From JBKQHQ01 sp052148715 (GTDB taxonomy: Bacteria; Pseudomonadota; Alphaproteobacteria; Rhizobiales; Xanthobacteraceae): 61,930 nt of DNA. Shown one piece after another: positions 25,689 to 34,343 of the stretch. A model generated the notes under the pieces. The model made no database searches, was not told the DNA's origin, and saw only the letters and a list, made by a program, of their open reading frames with translations. Both the position numbers and the translations under genes were made by a program. The stretch lies in the NCBI GenBank assembly GCA_052148715.1, contig JBKQHQ010000088.1, positions 1 through 61,930 on the forward strand, given 5' to 3'. Position 1 is the first letter of the stretch; each line of letters starts with the position of its first letter.

Positions 25689-26933
25689 TTAAGCTTCTCC
25701 GGCGAGCTCGGCGGCGCGCTCTCCTGAACGGATCGCACCTTCAATCGTAGCCGGCAACCCGGTTTGCGTCCAATCACCGGCGAGCAGCAAATTGCGCCAT
25801 TTCGTCCGCGCGCCGGGCCGGCATGCGTTCTGTTGCGGCGTTGCAGCAAAGGTGGCGCGACGCTCGCGGACGATTTGCCAAGCCGGCAGCTCGGCCGGCA
25901 AGCCGGCGACGGTTGCGACCTCGCGCCAGATCGCCTGCGCGAGGATCTCTCGCGGCGTGTTCAGGAGGCGATCGGCGGCGCTGATCGTGACCGACAGCCG
26001 CCCCGGAAAGGCGAACACCCATTCGACCACGCCGTTGATGACGCCGGTGATGGGTGGAAACTCATGCGGCGGGTCGATCGCGAAATGCGCATTGACGATG
26101 GCACGAAACTCCGACGGTGCCTGCAGATCGGGAACGAGCGATTGGACGCCCGGCGGCGGCATCGCCAGGATCACCTGGTCCTCGCGCTCGAGGCGGACCG
26201 CTTCATCGCCGAAATCCAACATCTCGATCCGATCGCCGGCAAGGCGCAGGGCGCGCAGCTCGTGGCGGAAACGCACGCCGGCGTCGCGCGCCCGCAGGAA
26301 TGCGAGTGCCGGCTCGATCAGGACCGCGCTCAACCCTTCGCGCGCGATCAGCGGACGGCAGGCGCTCCCGCCGACCGCGAGCGTTTCGCGCACGATCGCA
26401 CCGCCGAGCGCGGCCGCGCCCTCGTGCGGCTCGATGTTCAGCGCGGCAAGCAGGACCGGCCGCAGCAATCGCTCGTAGAAGGTGCCGCCGCAATGAATCG
26501 TATCGCAGACCGTTTTGCCCGAGGGCGCCCACAGAAGCGGAGCGAGCGCAAGATAGTCGTGCCAACGCGTATGCGGCACTCGGCGCCCTTCGTTGAAGAT
26601 CCACCATGGCAGGCGGCCATCGCTGATCCGCAGTTTCCATCGCTCGCCGCTCGCAAGATCGACGAACGGGAACTCGGCGGCGTCCGGTCCAACAAGGCCT
26701 GCCTCGGTGCCGAGGATCTGTAAATAGGCGCGCGCGCCCCGGTTGCCGGACAGCAGCAAATGATTGCCGTTGTCGATCATCAGGCCGGTTGCGTGGTCAT
26801 GATAGGATCGACACCGCCCGCCGGCCTGATCGAGCGCTTCGTGCACGACCACGCGCACCGAACGCTGCGCTAGGCGGACCGCCGCCGACAGCCCGGCGAG
26901 GCCGGCGCCGATGATATGGACTGTCCCCGCCAT
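25689..26933 (-). CDS. hpnE: Hydroxysqualene dehydroxylase HpnE
   Basis: A 414-residue FAD-dependent amine-oxidase-like protein. The dinucleotide fold GAGLAGLSAAVRLA is at residues 10-23 and EALDQAGGRCRSY follows; a C-terminal FAD block reads NLLLAGDWTQTGLPATIEGAIRSG. HpnE reduces hydroxysqualene to squalene as the third step from farnesyl diphosphate. Its ATG directly abuts the hpnD stop codon with no gap, and its stop is 2 bases before shc, so the genes are tightly coupled. Confidence 0.95.
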   Translation of the reverse strand: MAGTVHIIGAGLAGLSAAVRLAQRSVRVVVHEALDQAGGRCRSYHDHATGLMIDNGNHLLLSGNRGARAYLQILGTEAGLVGPDAAEFPFVDLASGERWKLRISDGRLPWWIFNEGRRVPHTRWHDYLALAPLLWAPSGKTVCDTIHCGGTFYERLLRPVLLAALNIEPHEGAAALGGAIVRETLAVGGSACRPLIAREGLSAVLIEPALAFLRARDAGVRFRHELRALRLAGDRIEMLDFGDEAVRLEREDQVILAMPPPGVQSLVPDLQAPSEFRAIVNAHFAIDPPHEFPPITGVINGVVEWVFAFPGRLSVTISAADRLLNTPREILAQAIWREVATVAGLPAELPAWQIVRERRATFAATPQQNACRPGARTKWRNLLLAGDWTQTGLPATIEGAIRSGERAAELAGEA

Positions 26934-27767
26934 CTAAAGGAAAGCGCGCCGCAACAATATCAGCACGACGCGCAGGCGCGGCACCGACACGCGCGGGCGC
27001 GGCGCCGACCAGCCGCGCGCAACGAGCCCATCGAGCATCAGACGATAGACTTCGCCCATGATTCGGGGCGCGCGCATGGCGCGGCGCGGCCCGCCTTTCA
27101 TGATCGTGTCCGCTTGGGCAAAATGCATGCGGGCACGATCAACGACCTGCAGACAGGCCTTCGTCAAACCTGGGCTCATCAATGCGGCCTGCGGATCCGT
27201 CGTGTCGATCCCCGCCTCCTGCAAAACTTCCCGCGGCAGATAGAGGCGGCCGATACCGGCGTCCTCGTCGAGATCGCGCAGAATGTTGGTCAGCTGCAAG
27301 GCCCGGCCGAGATGGTGCGCGAGCGCTTCGCCGCGGCCCTTGTCTACGCCGAAGACCCTGACGGACAAGCGGCCCACGGCGCTCGCCACCCGATCGCAAT
27401 AGAGGTCGAGCTTGGCAAGGCTCGGCGCGCGAATGTCCTCGCTCGCATCCATTTCCATGCCGTCGATAATGGCCAGGAAGTCCTCGCGGGCCAGGCCGAA
27501 GTCACGGATCGGCTGCGCGAGACCTTCCATCCCCGGCGCCGGCTTGTTCGCATAGATGGCGTTCACCTCGGCGCGCCACGCTTGCAATTGCGCCTGCCGC
27601 TGGTCGCGCGGACCCTCCGAATCGGCTATGTCGTCGACGCGCCGGCAAAAGCTGTAGATCGCAAACATGGCCTCCCGTTGCGCCGCCGGCAGGATGCGCA
27701 TGGCGCTGTAGAACGAGCTGCCCGAGGCGCGCGTTACCTGCTCGACCTTGGTGTCCGCGGCGTTCAA
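26934..27767 (-). CDS. hpnD: Presqualene diphosphate synthase HpnD
   Basis: A 277-residue all-helical squalene/phytoene synthase-family enzyme. The two Mg-diphosphate motifs are CRRVDDIADSEG (about 41-52) and LRDLDEDAGIGRLYLP. It condenses two farnesyl diphosphates to presqualene diphosphate. The start MNAADTKVEQVTRASGSSFY is right for the family. It follows hpnC by 8 bases and abuts hpnE without a gap. Confidence 0.95.
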   Translation of the reverse strand: MNAADTKVEQVTRASGSSFYSAMRILPAAQREAMFAIYSFCRRVDDIADSEGPRDQRQAQLQAWRAEVNAIYANKPAPGMEGLAQPIRDFGLAREDFLAIIDGMEMDASEDIRAPSLAKLDLYCDRVASAVGRLSVRVFGVDKGRGEALAHHLGRALQLTNILRDLDEDAGIGRLYLPREVLQEAGIDTTDPQAALMSPGLTKACLQVVDRARMHFAQADTIMKGGPRRAMRAPRIMGEVYRLMLDGLVARGWSAPRPRVSVPRLRVVLILLRRAFL

Positions 27768-27775
27768 CGCGTTGC

Positions 27776-28657
27776 CTATTTCGCGTCCAGGGAAGGACGC
27801 GCGACGGGCCCCCGGCGCGCCAGGCGGCCGAGGGCGCCCTTGCCGATGCCGATGAGGCCCAGCAGGGCGAAGCCGGGCTTGCGCAAGTGCACCGGCTCGC
27901 TCAACGGATCGCGGGCCAGCAAGCGTCCGACGAGGTGCTGCGCGAGCGTGTGGATCACGGAGATCTCCAGCGCCAGGCGGGTGTCGCGAACCTCGCCCGA
28001 CAACGGCGCCCCCTGCCGCAGCAGCGTTCCGGTGCGTTGCGCCAGGTCATGCAGGCAGGCCCGCAGGGCCGGCGAGGCTTTTGGCGCGCCGAGCGCCTCG
28101 ACCGTGAGCCCGGCGCGGCCGAGGGCATCCAGCGGAACATAGACGCGGTCGAGATTGCGATAATCCTCACCACAATCCTGCAGGTGGTTGATGATCTGCA
28201 ATGCCGCGCACAGCGCGTCGGATGCCGGCCACGTGGCCCGGCTCTCGCCGTGCACGTCGAGCACGTACCGGCCGACCGGCATGGCGGAGTAAGTGCAATA
28301 GCCGATGAGGTCGTCCCAATCCTGGTAGCGGCGCTTGGTCACGTCGAGCCGGAATGCCGTCAGCAGGTCCTGCGCGTGGCGCGGCGCCAAGCCGCGCTCG
28401 GCAAGCGCCGAACGCAGCGCCAACCCCTCAGGGTCGTCGCCGCCCTGGCCGAGCAGCGTTGCCTCGAGGCGATCGAGCAGCGCGAGCTTCTCGCTCTCGC
28501 CGAGCTGCGCGTGATCGGCAATATCGTCGGCGGTCCGAACGAAATTGTAGAAGGCGAGAATGGCGCCGCGATGCCGGGGCGCAATGAGCCACGACGCCAC
28601 CGGGAAATTCTCGTCCCGGTGGGTCTTGCCGGATCGCAGCTCGGCCGCCCGTGTCAT
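27776..28657 (-). CDS. hpnC: Hydroxysqualene synthase HpnC
   Basis: A 293-residue relative of HpnD. The ATG at 28657 (MTRAAELRSGKTHRDENFPV) has AAGGA 7 bases upstream; the frame stays open to 28846 but that part overlaps the hpnB tail and is not similar. Diphosphate motifs are RTADDIADHA and HLQDCGEDYRNLDR. It converts presqualene diphosphate to hydroxysqualene. It lies 16 bases after hpnB and 8 before hpnD in the operon. Confidence 0.95.
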   Translation of the reverse strand: MTRAAELRSGKTHRDENFPVASWLIAPRHRGAILAFYNFVRTADDIADHAQLGESEKLALLDRLEATLLGQGGDDPEGLALRSALAERGLAPRHAQDLLTAFRLDVTKRRYQDWDDLIGYCTYSAMPVGRYVLDVHGESRATWPASDALCAALQIINHLQDCGEDYRNLDRVYVPLDALGRAGLTVEALGAPKASPALRACLHDLAQRTGTLLRQGAPLSGEVRDTRLALEISVIHTLAQHLVGRLLARDPLSEPVHLRKPGFALLGLIGIGKGALGRLARRGPVARPSLDAK

Positions 28658-28673
28658 TGTTGTCCTTATTGCT

Positions 28674-29840
28674 TCATTGTCCGGAGAGGTTGGCTTGCGC
28701 TCGGCCTTTCCAGCTGCCGCCGCGCCCTCGCATATACTGATAGGCCGAGTCCAGGGTGTAGAGCATGTAGAGGAAGGCAATGACCGGCAGGCCGACCCCC
28801 CACAGCGGGGACAAACGATAGAACCGTAGCGTCGGCTGGAAGGCAACCGCCATCATCCCCCAGGCGGCGATTCCGAGCGTCCGGGCAATCCCGCTGCCGA
28901 ACAGCGCGAGCAGCGGCGGCGCAAAATAGGTCAACGCCATGCCGAGCGTCGTCCCCGCGAGCAAGAGCGGCGAGTAACGCAGTTGCGCGTAGGCCGAGCG
29001 CGCCACCATGCGCCTGATGTCGTCGAAGGCCGGATAGGGGCGAATGCTGTGCACCCGGTCGGTCAGGCCGAGCCAGATCGGACCGCGCGCCTTGAGCTTT
29101 GCCGCCAATGTGCAATCGTCGATCAAGGCGGTCCGAATCGCCTCGATGCCGCCGGCCTGCCGCAGCGCGTCGGCGCGAACGAGCATGCAGCCGCCAGCGG
29201 CGGCCGCCTCGGCCCGGTCCGCCCGATTGACGAAGGAAAAAGGGTATAGCATCTGGAAGAAGAAGATGAAGGCAGGGATGTGGAATCGCTCGGCCAAGCT
29301 TTCACAACGCAACTTGACCATGAGCGAGGTCAGCACCAAGCCCTCGGCCTCGGCCCGCGCGACGAGGTTTCCCAACATACCCGGCCCGTAGACGATGTCG
29401 GCGTCGGTGAGCAGCAGATAATCGGGATGGTGCGGCGCGGCCTCGGCCAACGCGATGCCCTGCTGCAGCGCCCAGAGCTTGCCGGTCCAGCCCACTGGCA
29501 AGGCTTGACCTGCAACCACCGTGAGTCGCCCGGCTTGGCCGCGCGCCGCAGCGGCGGCAGCCGCAACGGCTGCGGTCGCGTCCGTGCTGCTATCGTCAAC
29601 CAGGATCACGGACCACTCGCCCGGATAGTCTTGGCGCAGCAGCGAATCGATGGTCTTGTCGATACAGTCGGCTTCGTTGCGCGCCGGGATGATCACACCG
29701 ACGCTCGGCCAGGCCGCGGGCCGCACGGGCGAGCGATCATCGCGCTGCGATCCAAGCCAGAACGCGCCGCGCAATCCGAGGAGATAAGCCCAGATCCCGA
29801 AGGCAACGGCAGCGATAACGACAACGATGATCTCGCTCAT
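28674..29840 (-). CDS. hpnB: Hopanoid-associated glycosyltransferase HpnB
   Basis: A 388-residue membrane-anchored family 2 glycosyltransferase. One hydrophobic helix opens the protein, then the GT-A fold: VGVIIPARNEADCID, ILVDDSSTDATAAV, LLLTDADIVYGPG (the DxD-like metal site), and AAAGGCMLVRADAL. Two or three C-terminal hydrophobic segments follow. This gene type heads hopanoid operons in many bacteria and is called HpnB, but its exact acceptor is not settled. It is the first gene of the minus-strand operon and divergent from ispA. Confidence 0.9.
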   Translation of the reverse strand: MSEIIVVVIAAVAFGIWAYLLGLRGAFWLGSQRDDRSPVRPAAWPSVGVIIPARNEADCIDKTIDSLLRQDYPGEWSVILVDDSSTDATAAVAAAAAAARGQAGRLTVVAGQALPVGWTGKLWALQQGIALAEAAPHHPDYLLLTDADIVYGPGMLGNLVARAEAEGLVLTSLMVKLRCESLAERFHIPAFIFFFQMLYPFSFVNRADRAEAAAAGGCMLVRADALRQAGGIEAIRTALIDDCTLAAKLKARGPIWLGLTDRVHSIRPYPAFDDIRRMVARSAYAQLRYSPLLLAGTTLGMALTYFAPPLLALFGSGIARTLGIAAWGMMAVAFQPTLRFYRLSPLWGVGLPVIAFLYMLYTLDSAYQYMRGRGGSWKGRAQANLSGQ

Positions 29841-29996
29841 GCGATGACTGAAATCCTCAGCACCCGCGCACTAGGCTCAAGCCCGAGCGCAGGCCCCTTC
29901 TCCGAAAAATGCTCCAGGCGACGGGTTTGCTATGATAGCGGTTGATTCCAATGCCTTAGCCCGCAATGGTTCGCACGTCGAGCGCGCCTGGGCCGG

Positions 29997-30947
29997 ATGC
30001 CTTTTGCGAGACGGGATGTGAACGCTAGCCAGCAATTTCAAACGAACCTCAGCCGGACCGCGGCCGATATCGAGGTGGTGCTCGATCGGCTCCTCGGCGC
30101 ATCCGCGCTCGAGGACGAGCAGGAGCGGCCGCCGCGCCTGCTCGAAGCCATGCGCTATGCAAGCCTCGAAGGGGGCAAACGGTTCCGCCCCTTCCTGGTG
30201 GTCGAGTGCGCCTCCCTGTTCGATGTGCCGCGCGACCATTCGTTGCTGGTCGGCGCGGCGCTCGAATGCATCCACTGCTACTCGCTAGTGCACGATGACC
30301 TGCCGGCCATGGACGACGACGCATTGCGCCGCGGTCGCCCCACCGTGCACAAGGCGTTCGACGAGGCGACCGCCATCCTGGTCGGCGACAGCCTGCTGAC
30401 CCTGGCATTCGACATTCTCGCACGCCCCGCGGCCCATCCGGACCCCGCCATCCGCATCGAGCTCGTCCTGGCGCTCGCTCGCGCGTCGGGGCTCGGCGGC
30501 ATGGCCGGTGGGCAGATGCTCGATCTCGAAGCGGAGGGCCGTTTCGCAAGCTCACCGCCGCGGCACGGTTTGCAGGAGGTTCGCCGTCTGCAGTCGATGA
30601 AGACCGGGGCGCTGCTGCGCTTCGGCTGCGTCGCCGGGGCCATCTTGGGCCGCGCCAACGGGCCGCGCCGCGCCGCGCTCGATCGCTACGGCTCGCTGTT
30701 GGGCGAGGCTTTTCAGATCGCCGACGATCTTCTCGATCTCGAGGGCGATCCGGAACTGGTCGGCAAAGCCACCGGCAAGGACGCGGCCGCGCACAAGGCG
30801 ACCTTCATCGCCATCCTCGGCGTCGAGCCGGCGCGCAAACGCCTCGCCGAGCTGGTGGCCGAGGCCGAAGCCGCGCTCGCCCCGTTCGGCGCCGGCGCCG
30901 AGGTGCTGAAGACGGCGGCGCGCTTCGTCGCCGAGCGGCAGGGGTGA
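29997..30947 (+). CDS. ispA: Farnesyl diphosphate synthase (polyprenyl synthetase)
   Basis: A 316-residue trans-prenyltransferase. The first Asp-rich motif is HDDLPAMDDDALRRG and the second DDLLDLEGD; GGKRFRPFLVVE and KAFDEATAILVGDSLLT are further family blocks. Two small residues before the first motif are consistent with a C15 product. It makes the farnesyl diphosphate used by HpnD. A GTG at 30018 (VNASQQF) is an alternative start. It is divergent from hpnB with a 156-base spacer, at the edge of the hopanoid locus. Confidence 0.9.
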   Translation: MPFARRDVNASQQFQTNLSRTAADIEVVLDRLLGASALEDEQERPPRLLEAMRYASLEGGKRFRPFLVVECASLFDVPRDHSLLVGAALECIHCYSLVHDDLPAMDDDALRRGRPTVHKAFDEATAILVGDSLLTLAFDILARPAAHPDPAIRIELVLALARASGLGGMAGGQMLDLEAEGRFASSPPRHGLQEVRRLQSMKTGALLRFGCVAGAILGRANGPRRAALDRYGSLLGEAFQIADDLLDLEGDPELVGKATGKDAAAHKATFIAILGVEPARKRLAELVAEAEAALAPFGAGAEVLKTAARFVAERQG

Positions 30948-31045
30948 GCGGGTCGCTGTTCTTCGAGCAACGACCGCGTCGCCTGTCTCGCGCCCCTTTG
31001 TATCGCCGACCGTGAACGGGCTTCACCGGCCGGCCGATCACCGCC

Positions 31046-31227
31046 TAAGCGGCATGCCTGACACGAAACCTTGCTGCCAGCATCGTCCATGCCCGCCTCC
31101 GCGAGCAACTTTGCGAAAGCCCTCCACATCCTAAAGGATACTTTGTTGGGCCAATAATGATCCGATCAACCCATGCCGGAATTTCCACACCGACTAAGCC
31201 CTCGCTTGACAGATCCTTCAAAAGTGT
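31046..31227 (-). pseudogene. DUF2971-like 3' fragment with frameshift
   Basis: In the 500 bases between ispA and csoR, one minus-strand frame reads GLVGVEIPAWVDRIIIGPTK and then YP; a one-base shift then gives MWRAFAKLLAEAGMDDAGSK, VSCQACRL. The joined text resembles the C-terminus of DUF2971 proteins (a conserved IIIGP followed by a helix with AFAKLLAEAG). No upstream domain remains. It is a decayed stump. The rest of 30948-31447 shows nothing else I can support. Confidence 0.45.
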
Positions 31228-31447
31228 CCGCCGGAGGAGCAGAATTGTATAAGAAATCAAGCCCCTCTCGATTGCCGATCCTTTCTCGCCTGCCAAGGGG
31301 TTAGCGGTGGAGACAGGATGAGATCGACGAATCATTTCCTGCGCCATTGGCAACCTCCATTCCGATTAAGTTGACCAAGTAGTCGGCGAACGCATCGCAC
31401 CGGGCTCATTCAGTGCCGTGCCGTGACAGGGCTGGCGTTGGCCTCCT

Positions 31448-31723
31448 TCACCGGTCGGCGCGGACGATCACGTCCATCAGCTCGGACACCTTGCGCCGCT
31501 GCTCGGCCTTGTTGCCGCTGATGATCGCGTGCTCGACGCAGTGCGACACGTGCTCGCGCAAGATCTCCTCCTCGACGCGCCGCAGCGCCGCCCGCACGGC
31601 GGAGATTTGCGTGACCACGTCGATGCAGTAGCGGTCCTCCTCGATCATGCGGGCGAGGCCGCGCACCTGTCCCTCGATGCGGCCGAGGCGTTTGAGACAT
31701 CCGGTCTTGGTTTCGTTGCTCAT
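31448..31723 (-). CDS. csoR: CsoR-family copper-sensing repressor
   Basis: A 91-residue four-helix regulator of the CsoR/RcnR family. The copper ligands appear as Cys in DRYCIDVVTQIS and His and Cys in LREHVSHCVEHA, the CsoR Cys-His-Cys arrangement. The N-terminal basic part KRLGRIEGQVRGLARMIEE is the typical DNA-binding face. It is divergent from a Cu P-type ATPase with only 41 bases between the two start codons, and an operator-like palindrome lies there (31734-31748). Cu(I) binding would release the DNA and switch on the pump. Confidence 0.9.
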   Translation of the reverse strand: MSNETKTGCLKRLGRIEGQVRGLARMIEEDRYCIDVVTQISAVRAALRRVEEEILREHVSHCVEHAIISGNKAEQRRKVSELMDVIVRADR

Positions 31724-31733
31724 GGGTGCTATA

Positions 31734-31748
31734 TACCCCTACCGGGTA
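31734..31748. promoter_or_regulatory. Candidate CsoR operator
   Basis: TACCC (31734-31738) and GGGTA (31744-31748) form an inverted repeat around CTACC, in the spacer between csoR and the copper ATPase. CsoR operators in other bacteria are GC-rich pseudo-palindromes with TACCC/GGGTA ends, and the position would block both genes. Confidence 0.6.
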
Positions 31749-31764
31749 CCCGTTTCAAGGCGAA

Positions 31765-34149
31765 ATGATGGAAATGCGCTCCATGGCCATGCACACGCAT
31801 CCGCACGAAACCGCCGCCGGCGGTCATCAGCATCAGCACGCGGACGGCGGGCCAGAGGCGCAAGCGCGAGACCCGGTCTGCGGGATGCGCGTCGAGCCGC
31901 GCACGGCCAAATACCGGGCCGAGTATGCGGGGCGGACATATCATTTCTGCGCTTCCGGCTGCCGCGATAAATTCATTGCCGATCCTGAGAAATACGCAAG
32001 CGAGGAGAAGAAAGCGGTGCAGGCCGCGCTGTCGGAGGGCGCCATCTACACCTGCCCGATGCATCCGCAGATCCGGCAGGTGGGGCCCGGCTCCTGCCCG
32101 ATCTGCGGCATGGCGCTCGAGCCCGAGCTCGCGAGCGCCGAGGCGGGCCCCAATCCGGAGCTGCGCGACATGACGCGGCGGCTCTGGATCGGGCTCGGGT
32201 TTGCTGCGCCCGTCGTCGTTCTGGAAATGGGCGGACATCTGATCAATCTGCATGCGGTGCTTGGCCCAACCGCCGCGAATTGGCTGCAGCTCGTGCTTGC
32301 GACCCCCGTCGTGCTGTGGGCCGGCTGGCCGTTCTTCGTGCGCGGCTGGCAGTCCGTGCTCACGCGCAATCTCAACATGTTCACGCTGATCGCCATGGGC
32401 ACCGGTGTCGCTTGGCTCTACAGCGTCGTGGCAACCCTCGCGCCGGAAATCTTTCCTGCTGCTTTCCGCGGAATGGACGGAGCGGTCGCGGTCTATTTCG
32501 AGGCCGCGGCCGTCATCACCGTGCTGGTGTTGGTCGGGCAGGTTTTGGAGCTGCGCGCCCGCGAAAAAACCTCGCGCGCGATCCGCGCGCTGCTCGATCT
32601 GACGCCGAAGAAGGCGCTGCGGGTAACGGCGGACGGCGTGGACGAGGAGGTTCCCATCGAAGCCATCGCTCCCGGTGATCGGCTGCGGGTGCGGCCGGGC
32701 GAAAAAGTTCCGGTCGACGGCGAGGTGATCGAAGGCCGTTCCGCGCTCGACGAATCTTTGGTGACCGGTGAATCCATGCCGGTGACCAAGGAGCCCGGCG
32801 CAAAAATCTTCGGCGGCACGCTCAACTCCACCGGGAGCGTCGTCATGCGCGCCGAAAAGGTCGGCCGCGACACCATGCTGGCGCGGATCGTGCAGATGGT
32901 GGCCGCGGCACAGCGCTCGCGCGCCCCGATCCAGCGCCTCGCCGATCAGGTCGCGGGGTGGTTCGTTCCGCTCGTGATCGCGGCCGCACTGGTCGCCTTC
33001 ATCGCCTGGTCGGTTTTCGGTCCGGAGCCGCGGCTCGGCTTCGGTTTGGTCGCCGCAGTCACGGTGCTCATCATCGCCTGCCCCTGCGCGCTCGGGCTCG
33101 CCACGCCGATGTCGATCATGGTCGGGGTCGGCCGCGGGGCGCAGGCCGGCGTGCTCATCAAGAACGCCGAGGCGCTCGAGCGCATGGAGAAGGTCGACAC
33201 CTTGGTGATCGACAAGACCGGCACGTTGACCGAGGGCAAACCCACGGTCACCGCGATCGTGCCGGGCGCAGGCTTCGATGAAGCGGAGCTGCTGCGTCTG
33301 GCGGCCAGCGTCGAACGCATGAGCGAGCATCCGCTTGCGGCCGCCATCGTGCGGGCGGCCGAGAGCCGCAAGATGCCGCTGGCGCAAGCGCAGGATTTCG
33401 ATTCGCCGACCGGCAAGGGGGCCATCGGCACCGTGGAGGGACGCAAGGTCGCGATCGGCAACGCCAAATTCCTTGCCGGTCTCGGGATCGCCGTCGACCC
33501 GCTCGAGGTGCGGGCGGAAAAGCTGCGCGAGGATGCAGCCACCGCCATCTTCGTCGCCGTTGACGGCAAGGCCGCTGGCATCTTCGCCATCGCCGATCCG
33601 ATCAAGCCCACCACGCCCGAGGCGCTGCAAGCATTGACGTCGGCGGGCGTCCGCGTGGTCATGCTCACGGGCGACAATCGCGCCACCGCGGAGGCGGTCG
33701 CCCGCCGGCTGGGAATCGCCGAGGTCGAGGCGGAGGTCTTGCCCGATCAAAAAAGCGCCGTGGTGGAGCGGCTGCGCCGCGCCGGCCGCGTCGTCGCCAT
33801 GGCGGGCGACGGCGCCAACGATGCGCCCGCGCTTGCCGCGGCCGACGTGGGTATCGCCATGGGGACCGGCACCGACGTGGCCATCGAGAGCGCCGGAATA
33901 ACCTTGCTCAAAGGCGACCTCACCGGGATCGTGCGGGCGCGACGCCTGTCGCAAGCAACCATGCGCAACATCCGCCGGAACTTGTTGTTCGCCTTCCTCT
34001 ACAATGCCGCCGGCGTGCCCATCGCGGCGGGCGTGCTCTACCCGACCTTCGGCATCCTGCTGTCGCCGATCATCGCAGCCGCCGCCATGGCCCTCTCCTC
34101 GGTCAGCGTCATCGGCAACTCGCTCCGATTGCGCGCCATCAAACTCTGA
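31765..34149 (+). CDS. copA: Copper-exporting P-type ATPase
   Basis: A 794-residue P1B-type ATPase. The ATG at 31765 has CAAGG just upstream. The N-terminus is His-rich (HTHPHETAAGGHQHQHADGG), followed by a YHS-like domain (DPVCGMRVEP) and a second metal-binding motif (YTCPMHPQ, SCPICGMALEP) in place of a CxxC HMA domain. Then come VTGESMPVTK, the membrane site C439-P-C441, the phosphorylated Asp in DKTGTLTEG (D483), SEHPLAAAI, and GDGANDAPALAAADVGIAMG. YNAAG and MALSSVSV near the end match Cu(I) transporters. It pumps Cu(I) from the cytosol and is probably controlled by the divergent CsoR. Confidence 0.93.
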   Translation: MMEMRSMAMHTHPHETAAGGHQHQHADGGPEAQARDPVCGMRVEPRTAKYRAEYAGRTYHFCASGCRDKFIADPEKYASEEKKAVQAALSEGAIYTCPMHPQIRQVGPGSCPICGMALEPELASAEAGPNPELRDMTRRLWIGLGFAAPVVVLEMGGHLINLHAVLGPTAANWLQLVLATPVVLWAGWPFFVRGWQSVLTRNLNMFTLIAMGTGVAWLYSVVATLAPEIFPAAFRGMDGAVAVYFEAAAVITVLVLVGQVLELRAREKTSRAIRALLDLTPKKALRVTADGVDEEVPIEAIAPGDRLRVRPGEKVPVDGEVIEGRSALDESLVTGESMPVTKEPGAKIFGGTLNSTGSVVMRAEKVGRDTMLARIVQMVAAAQRSRAPIQRLADQVAGWFVPLVIAAALVAFIAWSVFGPEPRLGFGLVAAVTVLIIACPCALGLATPMSIMVGVGRGAQAGVLIKNAEALERMEKVDTLVIDKTGTLTEGKPTVTAIVPGAGFDEAELLRLAASVERMSEHPLAAAIVRAAESRKMPLAQAQDFDSPTGKGAIGTVEGRKVAIGNAKFLAGLGIAVDPLEVRAEKLREDAATAIFVAVDGKAAGIFAIADPIKPTTPEALQALTSAGVRVVMLTGDNRATAEAVARRLGIAEVEAEVLPDQKSAVVERLRRAGRVVAMAGDGANDAPALAAADVGIAMGTGTDVAIESAGITLLKGDLTGIVRARRLSQATMRNIRRNLLFAFLYNAAGVPIAAGVLYPTFGILLSPIIAAAAMALSSVSVIGNSLRLRAIKL

Positions 34150-34216
34150 GCGCCACGTTGCCGAGGCTCGCGCGCAAGCCTTTTTCCCCGCCGCAAGCTG
34201 CTCTATCATCGCGAGA

Positions 34217-34240
34217 ATGATGTTATTCAACGAACATCAT
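34217..34240. promoter_or_regulatory. Perfect inverted repeat upstream of nickel permease gene
   Basis: ATGATGTT (34217-34224) and AACATCAT (34233-34240) are exact inverted copies with an 8-base spacer, 103 bases before the permease start and in an AT-rich patch. This geometry suits a dimeric metal regulator (Fur/Zur/Nur or NikR type); which one cannot be told by eye. Confidence 0.5.
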
Positions 34241-34343
34241 GCTTATCGACCGCGCGCACCGACCCTTGCCGAGCCCTGCGCCGTCGGCTCGGTTGGGGTT
34301 CGCGGAATCTGGCCTTTCGATTCCGTACGTGGAACACTAATCG

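Noticed and set aside
31729..34230. An 833-codon minus-strand frame opposite copA
   Set aside because: Its text is His/Arg/Asp-rich shadow of the ATPase codons; copA has every catalytic motif on the other strand.
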